A program made the position numbers and the translations under genes. Below are positions 35,001-42,362 of a DNA stretch of 64,000 nucleotides, piece after piece. The DNA lies in contig NZ_LMEE01000001.1 of assembly GCF_001425305.1 (NCBI RefSeq), forward strand, positions 1,895,500 through 1,959,499. The letters run 5' to 3'. The first letter of the stretch is position 1; each line of letters begins with the position of its first letter. The DNA is from Phenylobacterium sp. Root1290 (GTDB lineage: Bacteria; Pseudomonadota; Alphaproteobacteria; Caulobacterales; Caulobacteraceae). A model generated the notes under the pieces. It had not been told where the DNA came from. It searched no databases and saw only the letters and a list, made by a program, of their open reading frames with translations.

Positions 35001-35242
35001 TGGAGACCAACTCCATCGCCCTGGCCGCGGCGTTGAAGACGTCGATCAAGATCTCGGAGTACTGGCAGCACGACCTGACCTACCGGGTCGAACTGCCCTG
35101 GGACACGACGGCGACGCTGACGGTCCAGAACCTCTTCGACGAGGATCCGCCGTTCGCGATCGGCACCCAGTACAACTACGATCCGGGCAGCGGTAACCCG
35201 CTTGGCCGCGTCTATGCGGTGGCGCTGAAGAAGCGCTTCTAG
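32078..35242 (+). CDS. TonB-dependent outer-membrane receptor 3
   Basis: The 1054-residue precursor repeats the plan of receptor 2: signal peptide MLKSRYFCGGS with cleavage near AQAQQ, TonB box TVEEVVVTGS, plug with FNGRRV and VEVLKDGAAATYGSDAIGG, barrel ending LKKRF. The plug and much of the barrel are nearly identical to receptor 2; differences cluster in stretches that should be extracellular loops, such as the region after IGCAANGGAPY and around the TNPGL segment. The start at 32078 follows GAGGGGGAAGG and matches the paralogues; in-frame codons upstream do not. The ligand is unknown. Confidence 0.95.
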   Translation: MLKSRYFCGGSLLAVVLAISANSSAQAQQASTVEEVVVTGSFIAGTPEDAALPVDVFGSKELEARGSPTMVQFIKTIPSSGAVIGENNRFGSGSGAATVNLRSLNSAVTGARTLVLFNGRRVPVSPQGLNSVDINLLPTAAIGRVEVLKDGAAATYGSDAIGGVVNFITRTDLDGFEVSGQYQFIDGSDGDYEASIAWGKKWDNADALITFGYRARSEMPIFERDWAIRTGVNGFLENPLGGWAGTGNPGGYNYAATAPAGSPNTGFTSATFGGTLPDIGCAANGGAPYSLTTLIGARAVVPDSSVCNFQYTSFDNLVENEHHYQAYGKFNFDVTDNISAHVEVLYAMHETPLQSWAVTGPNQFPSPQLASGASPGGGVSPIPATGTGEQSRFYIPNTNPGLLALISQINAASCAGPNLPYGVDPASCATGLALARTGVANAAAYGVATSQSVWRPIGFAGNPYTDDEHAHYTYKVDTARVSGGFKGQFENGLGFDVAMTYQKQDYNYNLEDLSVNRLQMALRGFGSRDGNADQCTAAETNNFTTNAGNAALGCFYFNPFTNAFDESLARVGPNPFYVGSSTIPGFNDAAANRGAVVAWMDDKQRNEISSELFVADVVFNGELPWDLGGGAIAWAAGGQYRYDRTIQDPDVIYDANATPCVDSVPYGDGSPFCPTTSNGPFLFNANLRPYDVNRKISSVFAETRVPFTDDIELTLAGRYEYYEGQGETFNPKAALRWQLVDWLALRGSVGTTYRAPAATITTDNFTRNLTNANGTYRANDLYGNPDLEPETAFTYNLGAAVNFSNFRATIDYWNFDFEDPLTSEATADLLNVMFPGGSATGNCGNPAYAAVQARFTFAGACSRAGILSYRTQYINGGGVKTSGVDFQANLDVGEVLGGVFTAGFDGTYLLKFDEEPYMIEGFPSNAAGVQERAGTYRASLFTGYNKLRANAYLNWSMGIHNLRWQTRFISSTTQVETNSIALAAALKTSIKISEYWQHDLTYRVELPWDTTATLTVQNLFDEDPPFAIGTQYNYDPGSGNPLGRVYAVALKKRF

Positions 35243-35283
35243 GCGAGACCTCCGGCCGGCGCGGTTACGCGCCGTGTCGACCT

Positions 35284-35320
35284 GCGGGCGCCGCCCCCTC
35301 GAAGGCGGCGCCCGCTTTTT
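35284..35320 (+). terminator. Rho-independent terminator after TonB receptor 3
   Basis: A perfect 12-bp stem, GCGGGCGCCGCC against GGCGGCGCCCGC, with an 8-base loop and a following TTTTT. It closes the receptor array just before the convergent lipoprotein gene. Confidence 0.88.
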
Positions 35321-35324
35321 CTTT

Positions 35325-35717
35325 TCAGGGCTTGGCCCTGGGGTTCATGGCCGCGACCTCTTCCGGGGTCAGCTTGGTGACCGTGCGGACCTGGCAGCGC
35401 TGGGGTCCGAACGGCCCCTTGGTCAGCACGGTGGCGTCCAGGCCCGAACAGATCGACGAGCCGCCGCGCGACTGCAGGGCGATGGCCGTGTTCCAGTCGA
35501 CGTCCGGGCAGCGCGTGAAGAGATCGAGCCGATAGACGTCGCGCACTCCGACGCGGACATAGACGGTCTGGTCGTCGACAGCGTTGAAACTGTTGGCGCT
35601 GTTGGCCCAGAAGCAGTTGCGGGTCGGGGAGGCGGCGGCCGTCTCGGCGCTGGGCGTCGAGGTCGTGCAGGCCCCTAGAGCGAGAACGCCGGCGAGGCCG
35701 GCCCAAGCGAACTTCAT
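35325..35717 (-). CDS. Small lipoprotein of the DUF6491 type
   Basis: The 130-residue precursor has a lipoprotein signal peptide with lipobox LGAC (cleavage before Cys about residue 17). The mature part contains NCFWANSANSFNAVDDQTVYVRVG and four further cysteines (FTRCPD, SICSG and QRCQV among them). This pattern, Cys-phenylalanine-tryptophan followed by a segment for a small beta domain, matches what I know as DUF6491, of unknown function. I chose the ATG at 35717 since GGGAG lies seven bases upstream; the ATG at 35723 is too close to that site. It follows mnmC directly and may be co-transcribed with it. Confidence 0.8.
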   Translation of the reverse strand: MKFAWAGLAGVLALGACTTSTPSAETAAASPTRNCFWANSANSFNAVDDQTVYVRVGVRDVYRLDLFTRCPDVDWNTAIALQSRGGSSICSGLDATVLTKGPFGPQRCQVRTVTKLTPEEVAAMNPRAKP

Positions 35718-35719
35718 GG

Positions 35720-37534
35720 TCATGCTCCCTTATCGGTCCCCGGGCGGACGCTACGGCCTTTGCGGGCTGCGCGCTTTTGGAATCGGTCAGGGGCGATCAG
35801 TTCGGCCAGGGCTGCGGGCAGCGGAGAGGGCGCGCCCAGGATCTGGGCGGCCACATGATCGGCCAGCAGCGGCGCCAGGCAGAAGCCGCGCGAGCCCAGG
35901 CCCCCCAGCACATGGACGCCGTCATGGCCGGGCGCCGGTCCGGCCAGCGGCAGGTGATCGGGCGTGGTGGCGCGGACCGAGGCGCGGCCCTCGATTGGGG
36001 CTGCATCCAGCCGCGCGGCCAGCCGGGGCAGGGCTGCGGCGAGGGGGGCGCGATTGCGCTCGTGGTCGGCGGCGCGGACGTCGGTCGCCGTCTCGCCACG
36101 GTCGTGGGTCGCGCCGAACAGCAGGCCCGCCCGGGTGGGGACCGCATAGCCGCCCCAGGCCGCCGCCTGGGACGCGGCGACGGCGTCCGTCCAACTGGCC
36201 TGGCCGCGGACCGCGCCGATCGGCAGGCCCTCCAGAAGGGCGCCGATAGCGGGGCCTATCGTCAGGATCACGGCGTCAGCTTCCACAATCGTGCCGCCGG
36301 CGGAATCGAGCAGGGTCAGGCCCGTCGCGCCGCGGCGGACCTGGGCGACCTGGGCGCGGACAACCTGCCCGTTCCACGCGGCGAGGATGCTGGCCGGCTC
36401 CACCACGAGGGCGGCGGCCAGATCGAGGACGGCGCCGGGCGACGACTCGCCCAGGCGCTCGCTCGCGCCCTCGTGGTCCAGCAGGGTCAGGGCGCCTGGC
36501 TCGAAGAGATCGGAGGCGGCGATCTTGCCAAAGCGGTCGAGGTCCCGCTCGCCGCTCGCGATCTGCAGAACGCTGCGGGCGATGACGGCGTCCGGGAGGT
36601 CGTCGTAGAGACGGACGGCGCGTGCGAAGGCCTGGGCGAAAAGGCTCGCCAGCGGGCCGAGTCCGGCGTCGAGGCGCGGCGTGACCAGAGCGGCGGGATT
36701 GCCAGAGGCGCCGGCGCCCGCGCCTTCGGCGTCGATCACGACCGGGGCGCAGCCGAGGGCGCGCAGGGCGCGGGCGGCGCTGGCGCCGGCGATCCCGGCG
36801 CCGACGATCGCGACACGCGGCGTCATCGCCTGGTCCGGCTGCCCGGGGAGCCGTGCCTCCAGCCGTTCGCGCTTGCGGCCGAAGCCGGGGCGCTTGTCGA
36901 CCTGAAAGCCGGCGGCGGCGAGGCCGCGGCGGACAGCGCCGGCGACGGTGAAGGTGGCGGCGCAAGCGCCGGGCGCCGAGCGCGCGGCGACCAGGGCCAT
37001 GATCTCCTCGCGCCACATGGCCGGGTTGAGCGCCGGGGAGAAGCCGTCGAGGAACCAGGCGTCGGCCTGGCCGGTCCACTCGGTCAGCGCGCTCTCGACA
37101 TCCATGACGGCCAGGTCGAGCGTTGCGGAGAGTTCCGGCAGGTCCAGGCGGTGAAACCCGCGGGCGCGGCCGGGCCAGCGGCGCACCAGCAGTTCGGTCA
37201 GATCGGCGAGCTCGGGCCAGCGCGCGAGGGCGCGTGCGGCCTCGTCGGCGGTGATCGGGTGGGCTTCTACGCTGAAGACGTGCAGGTGCGCGTCGGGCGG
37301 CCCGTGGCGACGCCACAGGTCGAGCAGGGCCAGGATGTTGAGGCCTGTGCCGAACCCTAGCTCCCCAACGGTGAAGCGGGTGCGGCCGTTCCAGGCCTCC
37401 GGCAGCCCGCAGCCCTGCAGGAAGACCGCGCGGGTCTCGGCCAGGCCATCCTCGGCGGAGAAGTAGACGTCGCCGTAGAGGCGAGAGCGCGGTTGGCCGT
37501 CGTCGGTCCAGGCGAGAGGGGATTCGTCGGTCAT
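35720..37534 (-). CDS. mnmC: Bifunctional tRNA mnm5U34 synthesis protein MnmC
   Basis: The 604-residue protein fuses an N-terminal SAM methyltransferase (MnmD; FGTGLNILALLDLWR near residue 58, and MDVESALTEWTGQADAWFLD-like acidic region with DGFSPALNP) to a C-terminal FAD oxidoreductase that begins near residue 237 with RVAIVGAGIAGASAARAL. Together they convert cmnm5(s2)U34 to nm5 and then mnm5(s2)U34 in the wobble position of several tRNAs. Both halves appear complete, including GHDGVHVLGGLGSRGFCLAP near the end. The fusion is standard in proteobacteria. Confidence 0.94.
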   Translation of the reverse strand: MTDESPLAWTDDGQPRSRLYGDVYFSAEDGLAETRAVFLQGCGLPEAWNGRTRFTVGELGFGTGLNILALLDLWRRHGPPDAHLHVFSVEAHPITADEAARALARWPELADLTELLVRRWPGRARGFHRLDLPELSATLDLAVMDVESALTEWTGQADAWFLDGFSPALNPAMWREEIMALVAARSAPGACAATFTVAGAVRRGLAAAGFQVDKRPGFGRKRERLEARLPGQPDQAMTPRVAIVGAGIAGASAARALRALGCAPVVIDAEGAGAGASGNPAALVTPRLDAGLGPLASLFAQAFARAVRLYDDLPDAVIARSVLQIASGERDLDRFGKIAASDLFEPGALTLLDHEGASERLGESSPGAVLDLAAALVVEPASILAAWNGQVVRAQVAQVRRGATGLTLLDSAGGTIVEADAVILTIGPAIGALLEGLPIGAVRGQASWTDAVAASQAAAWGGYAVPTRAGLLFGATHDRGETATDVRAADHERNRAPLAAALPRLAARLDAAPIEGRASVRATTPDHLPLAGPAPGHDGVHVLGGLGSRGFCLAPLLADHVAAQILGAPSPLPAALAELIAPDRFQKRAARKGRSVRPGTDKGA

Positions 37535-37550
37535 CGCGCCGTTATAACGC

Positions 37551-37585
37551 GCAAAAGAAAAGGGCCGCCCCGAGGGACGGCCCTT
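37551..37585 (-). terminator. Rho-independent terminator of the Ala-rich lipoprotein gene
   Basis: On the minus strand a stem GGGCCGTCCC/GGGGCGGCCC with a TCG loop is followed by TTTTCTTTT. It lies about 30 bp downstream of the lipoprotein stop and before the mnmC start. Confidence 0.8.
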
Positions 37586-37615
37586 CGCTTAAGAACGCGG
37601 ATGCGTTCGTAAGAC

Positions 37616-37927
37616 TTACTTCGCGGCCGGAGCGGCAGCGGCGTCGGCAGCCGGAGCGGCCGGAGCAGCGGCGGCAGCGGCAGCGGCGTCGGCCGGAGCA
37701 GCGGCGGCAGCGGCGGTCGCGTCGCCAGCGGCGGCGGTCGCGTCGGCAGCGGCGTCAGCGGCGGTGGCGGCGGCGTCGGTCGCGGTGGCGGCGGCGTCGG
37801 TCGCGGTTTCGGCGGTGGCTTCGGCGGTGTCAGCGGCCTTTTCAGCCGGCTTGCCGCAAGCGGCGACGGACAGAGCGGCGACGGCGGCGCCGGCGACGAG
37901 CAGCTTGCGAAGGATTTCGGTGGTCAT
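37616..37927 (-). CDS. Alanine-rich low-complexity lipoprotein
   Basis: The 103-residue precursor has a lipoprotein signal (lipobox SVAAC, Cys near residue 24). After CGKPAEKAADTAEATAET the rest is built of degenerate units such as DAAATAT, DAAATAA and DAAADAT and then Ala/Pro runs. The mature protein is nearly all Ala, Asp, Thr and Pro; it could form a helical rod attached to a membrane. No function is assigned. It has its own promoter region (37928-38185 holds nothing else I recognise) and terminator, which argues that it is a real expressed gene despite low complexity. Confidence 0.7.
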   Translation of the reverse strand: MTTEILRKLLVAGAAVAALSVAACGKPAEKAADTAEATAETATDAAATATDAAATAADAAADATAAAGDATAAAAAAPADAAAAAAAAPAAPAADAAAAPAAK

Positions 37928-38185
37928 GTCCTGGGTCCCCTGGAAACGGAGGTTAGAAGGCGCCCAACGAGGCGCCCCGGACGGGGAACATCGCTGTGCT
38001 GTTTCGGAATATGCCCGGCTTCGCGCTCAGGGCAAGGCTTTAATTCACGCCCTCGTGATCACTTTTGTAACCCTCGGGCCGTTGCCCTGAAAAACCAAGG
38101 CCTTCGAGGGTGTTGTCGAACGGTGCGTCAATGTGGTTTCGAGGGGCCTGGCGGGTCAGATTGGCGGTCGGCGGAGGGTTTGGTG

Positions 38186-39064
38186 ATGGATTCGGCTTTG
38201 GCGGAGGCGCCGCGTGCGCGGCTGATCGACCTGGAAGGCCGTGGCGGGGCCATGGCGGTTCTCGACTTCGGCGATCCCGGCCGGCCTGTGGATATCGTCT
38301 TCGTGCACGCCAACGGCTTCAACGCCCGCACCTATCGCAGCATCCTCGGCCCGCTCGCGGACGATCTGCGGATTCTGGCGGTCGATCAGCGCGGTCATGG
38401 ACGCTCGACCCTGCCGGCCGAAACCGAGGGGCGCACGTCCTGGGACGGGCTGCGGGACGATTTGCTGACGCTGCTCGCGACGCTGGATCTGCGCGACGTG
38501 GTGCTGTCGGGCCATTCGATGGGCGGCACGGCCTGCGTGCTGGCCCAGGCGCAGGCCCCCGAGCGGGTGCGGCGCGTGGTGCTGTTCGACCCGGTGGTGA
38601 TGCCGTCTGCGGGAATGGCGGACCCAGGCCAGGTTTCCAACTCGCCGCTGGTGCAGGGCGCGCTGCGCCGGCGTTCGGTGTTTCCCGACAAGGCCGCTGT
38701 GGTCGCCGCCTACACCGGGCGCGGAGCGTTCAAGACCTGGAGCGGCGAGACCCTGGCCGACTATGTGGCCGACGGCTTCCGTGAGCGCGACGACGGCCAG
38801 GTGGAATTGTCCTGCGCGCCGGAGTGGGAGGCCTCGAACTTCTCCTCGCACGCCCACGACACCTGGGGCGCGTTCGAGCAGGCCCAGGTTCCGATTCGCA
38901 TCCTGCGAGCGGCAGAGGGATCGACCTGCCGCGAAGACCCGAAGTTCGACGCCCTGGTCGCCGCCGGGCGCATCGAGGTCGAGACCGTGCCCGGCACGAC
39001 TCACTTTCTGCCGATGGAGCGGCCGGACCTGGTGCGGTCGGTTCTGAGATCGGCGGCGTCCTAG
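38186..39064 (+). CDS. Alpha/beta-fold hydrolase
   Basis: The 292-residue protein has the alpha/beta hydrolase pattern: oxyanion-hole region VHANGFNART, the strand with DQRGHGRS, the nucleophile elbow GHSMGG (Ser), a late Asp region and a catalytic His in GTTHFLPMERP. The substrate class (ester, lactone, haloalkane or other) is not evident. The start at 38186 is preceded by GGAGG; a longer in-frame ATG at 38123 has no such site. Its stop overlaps the convergent thioesterase gene by 3-4 nt. Confidence 0.9.
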   Translation: MDSALAEAPRARLIDLEGRGGAMAVLDFGDPGRPVDIVFVHANGFNARTYRSILGPLADDLRILAVDQRGHGRSTLPAETEGRTSWDGLRDDLLTLLATLDLRDVVLSGHSMGGTACVLAQAQAPERVRRVVLFDPVVMPSAGMADPGQVSNSPLVQGALRRRSVFPDKAAVVAAYTGRGAFKTWSGETLADYVADGFRERDDGQVELSCAPEWEASNFSSHAHDTWGAFEQAQVPIRILRAAEGSTCREDPKFDALVAAGRIEVETVPGTTHFLPMERPDLVRSVLRSAAS

Positions 39065-39981
39065 AGCGCCAGGCCCGGCGGCGACGCGGCGCGGAAGGCC
39101 GCCTGGGCTTCGGCCGAGATGTCGACGACCTTGCGTCGTTCGAGGTCGAACGAAACCACGACAGCCTCGGCGCTGGCCCAGGGCCGGCCGCTCTGGGGAT
39201 CGACCATCCAGTGCATGACCCGGCGGGTGCGCGCGTCGCAGCCGGCGAATCCCGAGCGCAGCTCGACGCCGTCGCCGGCCTCGGGCCAGCCAAGATGCAG
39301 GACGCGGTACTCAAGCACGGCGCCGCCGATCTTGGCGTCTCCGTCCGCCGGGCCGGGCCTGACGTCGCCGAACAGCCGGCCGACCCCATCGGACACCCGG
39401 CCGATGAACAGCTCGGGGCGCATGCGCCCGAACACGTCGCACTCGGCCGGGCCGATGACCCCAAGGCCGATCCGCTTCAGGCCCAGTTCGTCGGCGCGGG
39501 CCAGGGACGCGGTGGGGACGACCGGCGAGAGGTCGATGCTGCGGGCCGCGGCGTAGGCGGGAACATCGATCGCCAGCGCCTTGGCTCGCTGGAGAATGCG
39601 CTCGGGCCAAGGGAAGGGGCGCAATTCACGGGTCGTCGCGTGATCGACGAGCAGCTGGAACGTGGCGGCGGGCTGGCCGTCCATATGGCGGATGACCAGC
39701 AGCAGGCGCGCGTCGCTCTCGCCGATCTCGATGACGCCGCCGGTCATGTGCAGCGAGGCGCCGGGCTTGGCCTCGCGCAAGAAGCGGATGTGCTGCTCGC
39801 GGACGACCAGGGTCGACTCGCCGTCGCGGGCGAAGGCGCGCGGCATGCCCAGTTGCGCGGCGAGGCCGGCCAGTCCTTCCTGGGCCTTGGCGACCCAGAA
39901 ACGGACGTTGAGGTGCCCCATCTCGTCGCATTCCCAGGTGTTGACGCCGCCGCTCCAGACCTCGACGCCTTGATCAGACAC
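39061..39981 (-). CDS. Double-hotdog acyl-CoA thioesterase family protein
   Basis: The protein of 306 residues contains two 4HBT-like hotdog domains. The first (about 5-140) has the segment ECDEMGHLNVRFWV, where hotdog thioesterases have D-x-x-G-H-x-N; the second (about 165-290) has GPAECDVFGRMRPELFIGRV. Such proteins hydrolyse acyl-CoA thioesters or act as dehydratases. The start is a GTG at 39981 with GGGGGAG ten bases upstream; the frame continues open far upstream through other genes by chance, which I do not count. It is convergent with the alpha/beta hydrolase. Confidence 0.85.
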   Translation of the reverse strand: MSDQGVEVWSGGVNTWECDEMGHLNVRFWVAKAQEGLAGLAAQLGMPRAFARDGESTLVVREQHIRFLREAKPGASLHMTGGVIEIGESDARLLLVIRHMDGQPAATFQLLVDHATTRELRPFPWPERILQRAKALAIDVPAYAAARSIDLSPVVPTASLARADELGLKRIGLGVIGPAECDVFGRMRPELFIGRVSDGVGRLFGDVRPGPADGDAKIGGAVLEYRVLHLGWPEAGDGVELRSGFAGCDARTRRVMHWMVDPQSGRPWASAEAVVVSFDLERRKVVDISAEAQAAFRAASPPGLAL

Positions 39982-40104
39982 GCGCGCACTCCCCCGAAAA
40001 TCAACCGGCCCGGACCTTAGGGGGAGAGGCTTGACGGCGCTAGCGGGCTGGCCCTGGCCGCCGCGAGGCTCTAAGTCCGCCAGAGCGAGTTTTGCGAGGC
40101 GCGT

Positions 40105-40413
40105 ATGAGCGGGAACGGCGACGAGTTCGTCTATGACGAAACCACGGGCGAGTGGGTGAGCGCCGCGGACGCGGCGGCAGAAACGGCGACGGCGCAGCAG
40201 GTCGAGGTGCGCGACGCCGTCGGCAATCTGCTGGCCAATGGCGACAGCGTGACCCTGGTCAAGGATCTCAAGGTCAAGGGCGCCGGCCAGACCCTGAAGC
40301 GCGGCACGGTGATCAAGTCGATCCGCCTGACCGGTGACGAGCAGGAGATCGACTGCCGGCACGAGACCATCAAGGGCCTGGTGCTGCGCGCCGAGTTCGT
40401 TCGCAAGCTCTAG
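40105..40413 (+). CDS. PhnA/YjdM-domain protein without zinc ribbon
   Basis: The 102-residue protein carries the C-terminal PhnA-type domain, with DAVGNLLANGDSVTLVKDLKVKG and the LKRGTVIKSIRLTG segment close to the family consensus. The E. coli YjdM (PhnA) has an N-terminal zinc ribbon with four cysteines; here that region (residues 1-30) has none and only one Cys occurs in the whole protein, so the ribbon is lost. Despite its name the family is not shown to break C-P bonds here. It overlaps the end of a convergent small gene by 4 nt. Confidence 0.85.
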   Translation: MSGNGDEFVYDETTGEWVSAADAAAETATAQQVEVRDAVGNLLANGDSVTLVKDLKVKGAGQTLKRGTVIKSIRLTGDEQEIDCRHETIKGLVLRAEFVRKL

Positions 40414-40580
40414 TCGCGCTTGCCCTCGGCGGGATCCCCGGCCGAACCCATATGGCCGCCAGGCGGCATGTCGGTATCGAAGCTGCGGCTTTCGTCGAGC
40501 GTGGGATCGGCCGCGCGGGCGGTTTCGTGGGGCGGTTCGCGGTCCGGCGGCGGGCGGTGGTCTTCGCGGGGATGGGGCAT
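40410..40580 (-). CDS. Small Pro/Asp-rich protein of unknown function
   Basis: A 56-residue frame starting MPHPREDHRPPPDREPP and ending with GDPAEGKRD. It is hydrophilic, rich in Pro, Asp, Arg and Glu, and probably disordered. GGAG lies seven bases before the ATG at 40580. Short Pro-rich proteins of this kind are common in alphaproteobacteria, but I can name no family. The evidence is the ribosome site and fit in the gap; it may still be spurious. Confidence 0.45.
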   Translation of the reverse strand: MPHPREDHRPPPDREPPHETARAADPTLDESRSFDTDMPPGGHMGSAGDPAEGKRD

Positions 40581-40710
40581 CGGCGTTCTCCAGGCCTGAT
40601 GCGGAAATCGCCGAGCCCGCATCGTGTTCCTGCCGCCGTTCGAGCATCCGGCCGGCTGTGGCCGACGTAACGGCTCCATGGCACAGTCTCTCGACCCTGG
40701 AGGAAGCCGA

Positions 40711-41517
40711 ATGCCGCCCCCCGCCAGCACGCTTGTCCGTCGGCACAGCCTGGTCACGCGCGCGACGCACTGGATCAACCTGGCGGCGCTGGTCGTGCTG
40801 CTGCTCAGCGGGCTGCAGATCTTCAACGCCCACCCGGCCCTGTACTGGGGCGACGTCTCGACCTTCGCACGGCCGTGGGTGGCGATGTTCGCGGGCGAGC
40901 GCGGCGGCGAAGCGGTCGGCGTCACCAAGATCGGTTCTACCCTTTTCGAAACCACCGGCGTCCTGGGCTTTTCCGGCAACGAGGTGCGCGGGTTTCCGTC
41001 CTGGGCGACCTTGCCGAGCTATCGCAGCCTGGCCGACGGCCGTCGCTGGCACTTCGCCTTCGCCTGGCTCTTCGTGTTGAACGGCCTGGTCTATGTGAGC
41101 GCGGGACTGATCGGCGGCCACTTCCGCCGCGACCTGCTGCCGGGCCGCGACCAGCTGGCGCCAGGCCACTTGCTGCGCGAGGTCTCCGACCATGCGCGGC
41201 TGCGCTTTCCCAAGGGTGAAGCGGCGCGCCGCTACAACGCCCTGCAGAAACTGACCTATCTGGCGGTGATCTTCGTCCTGCTGCCGATGATGGTGCTGAC
41301 CGGGCTGTCGATGTCGCCGGGGATGAATGCGGGCTTCCCCTGGCTGCCCGAGCTGTTCGGCGGCCGACAGTCGGCGCGGACGCTGCACTTCATCAGCGCC
41401 GGCCTGATCGTGCTGTTCGTGCTGGTCCACGTCGCCATGGTGCTGGTCTCCGGGCCGGTGAACAGCCTGCGCGCGATGATCACCGGCAAGTACGCCATAG
41501 GGGAGGATGGACGATGA
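40711..41517 (+). CDS. Cytochrome b561-type membrane subunit
   Basis: The 268-residue integral membrane protein has hydrophobic segments at about 22-42, 115-135, 180-200 and 225-245 and His residues placed for haem b ligation (RATHWIN, RWHFAFAW, LHFISAG, LVHVAMV). This is the cytochrome b/b6 (Ni,Fe-hydrogenase I b-type) fold used to link a periplasmic oxidoreductase to the quinone pool. GGAGG precedes the ATG at 40711. Its stop overlaps the start of the molybdoenzyme gene by 4 nt, so the two form a membrane-anchored complex in all likelihood. Confidence 0.9.
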   Translation: MPPPASTLVRRHSLVTRATHWINLAALVVLLLSGLQIFNAHPALYWGDVSTFARPWVAMFAGERGGEAVGVTKIGSTLFETTGVLGFSGNEVRGFPSWATLPSYRSLADGRRWHFAFAWLFVLNGLVYVSAGLIGGHFRRDLLPGRDQLAPGHLLREVSDHARLRFPKGEAARRYNALQKLTYLAVIFVLLPMMVLTGLSMSPGMNAGFPWLPELFGGRQSARTLHFISAGLIVLFVLVHVAMVLVSGPVNSLRAMITGKYAIGEDGR

Positions 41518-42284
41518 TGGACCGTCGTCGCTGGCTGTCGGGCCTGGCCGTCACAGCGCTCGGCGCCGCGCTGGGGGCCTGTGACAAGCTCACCATGAAC
41601 GCCGGCGTGCAGAAGGGGCTGGCCCAGGCCGAAGGGCTGACCCGGCGCGTGCAGCGGCTGGTGGTCGACCGCAAGGCGCTGGCCCAGGAATTCACGCCGG
41701 CCGAGATTTCCCCGGACTTCCGGGCGAACGGCTCGACCGCGCCGGGAGATCCAGAGTACCGGGCCCTGGTCGAGGCCGGCTTCGCCGACTGGCGGCTGGT
41801 GGTGGACGGGTTGGTGGAGCGGCCCTTGTCGCTGAGCCTGGCCGAACTGCGCGCGCAGCCGGCGCGGACCCAGATCACCCGGCATGACTGTGTCGAAGGC
41901 TGGTCGGCGATCGGCCAGTGGACCGGCGCGCGGCTGGGGCCGCTGCTGGACCGGGCGGGCCTGAAGGAAGAGGCGCGCTATATCGTCTTCCATTGCGCCG
42001 ACACACTGGATCCGAACGCGCCGGAGGGGCTTGGCCGCTACTACGAGAGCATCGACCTGATCGACGCCTATCATCCGCAGAGCATCCTGGCCTACGACAT
42101 GAACGGCGGGCCTCTGGAGGTGAAGTTCGGGGCGCCGCTGCGCCTGCGGGTCGAGCGACAGCTGGGTTACAAGCACGCCAAGTACGTCATGCGGATCGAG
42201 GCGGTCGCCGATCTGGCCGGCATAGGCGGCGGCAAGGGCGGCTTCTGGGAAGATCGCGGCTACGAGTGGTACGCCGGGATCTGA
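41514..42284 (+). CDS. Molybdopterin-dependent oxidoreductase (sulfite-oxidase/MsrP fold)
   Basis: The 256-residue protein has the sulfite-oxidase molybdenum-cofactor domain. The Mo-coordinating Cys lies in TRHDCVEGWSAIGQWTG and the later segment LRLRVERQLGYKHAKYVMRIE matches family members such as MsrP (YedY). The N terminus MMDRRRWLSGL looks like a twin-arginine signal, expected for a folded cofactor-bearing periplasmic enzyme, and is followed by a lipobox-like LGAC. The partner is the cytochrome b gene just upstream. Unlike E. coli MsrPQ, the membrane subunit is a b561-type rather than MsrQ. The substrate is unknown. Confidence 0.9.
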   Translation: MMDRRRWLSGLAVTALGAALGACDKLTMNAGVQKGLAQAEGLTRRVQRLVVDRKALAQEFTPAEISPDFRANGSTAPGDPEYRALVEAGFADWRLVVDGLVERPLSLSLAELRAQPARTQITRHDCVEGWSAIGQWTGARLGPLLDRAGLKEEARYIVFHCADTLDPNAPEGLGRYYESIDLIDAYHPQSILAYDMNGGPLEVKFGAPLRLRVERQLGYKHAKYVMRIEAVADLAGIGGGKGGFWEDRGYEWYAGI

Positions 42285-42362
42285 GCCCGGAATTGACATC
42301 GGCGCGGGAATTCACGGAACTGGTCAAGGCGGGGGCGGACCCTGGCGGACAGGACAGTGGCC

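Noticed and set aside
39982..41430. Upstream extension of the thioesterase frame by 483 codons
   Set aside because: The extension runs antisense through the PhnA-like and cytochrome b genes and lacks family similarity; the GTG at 39981 has a ribosome site.
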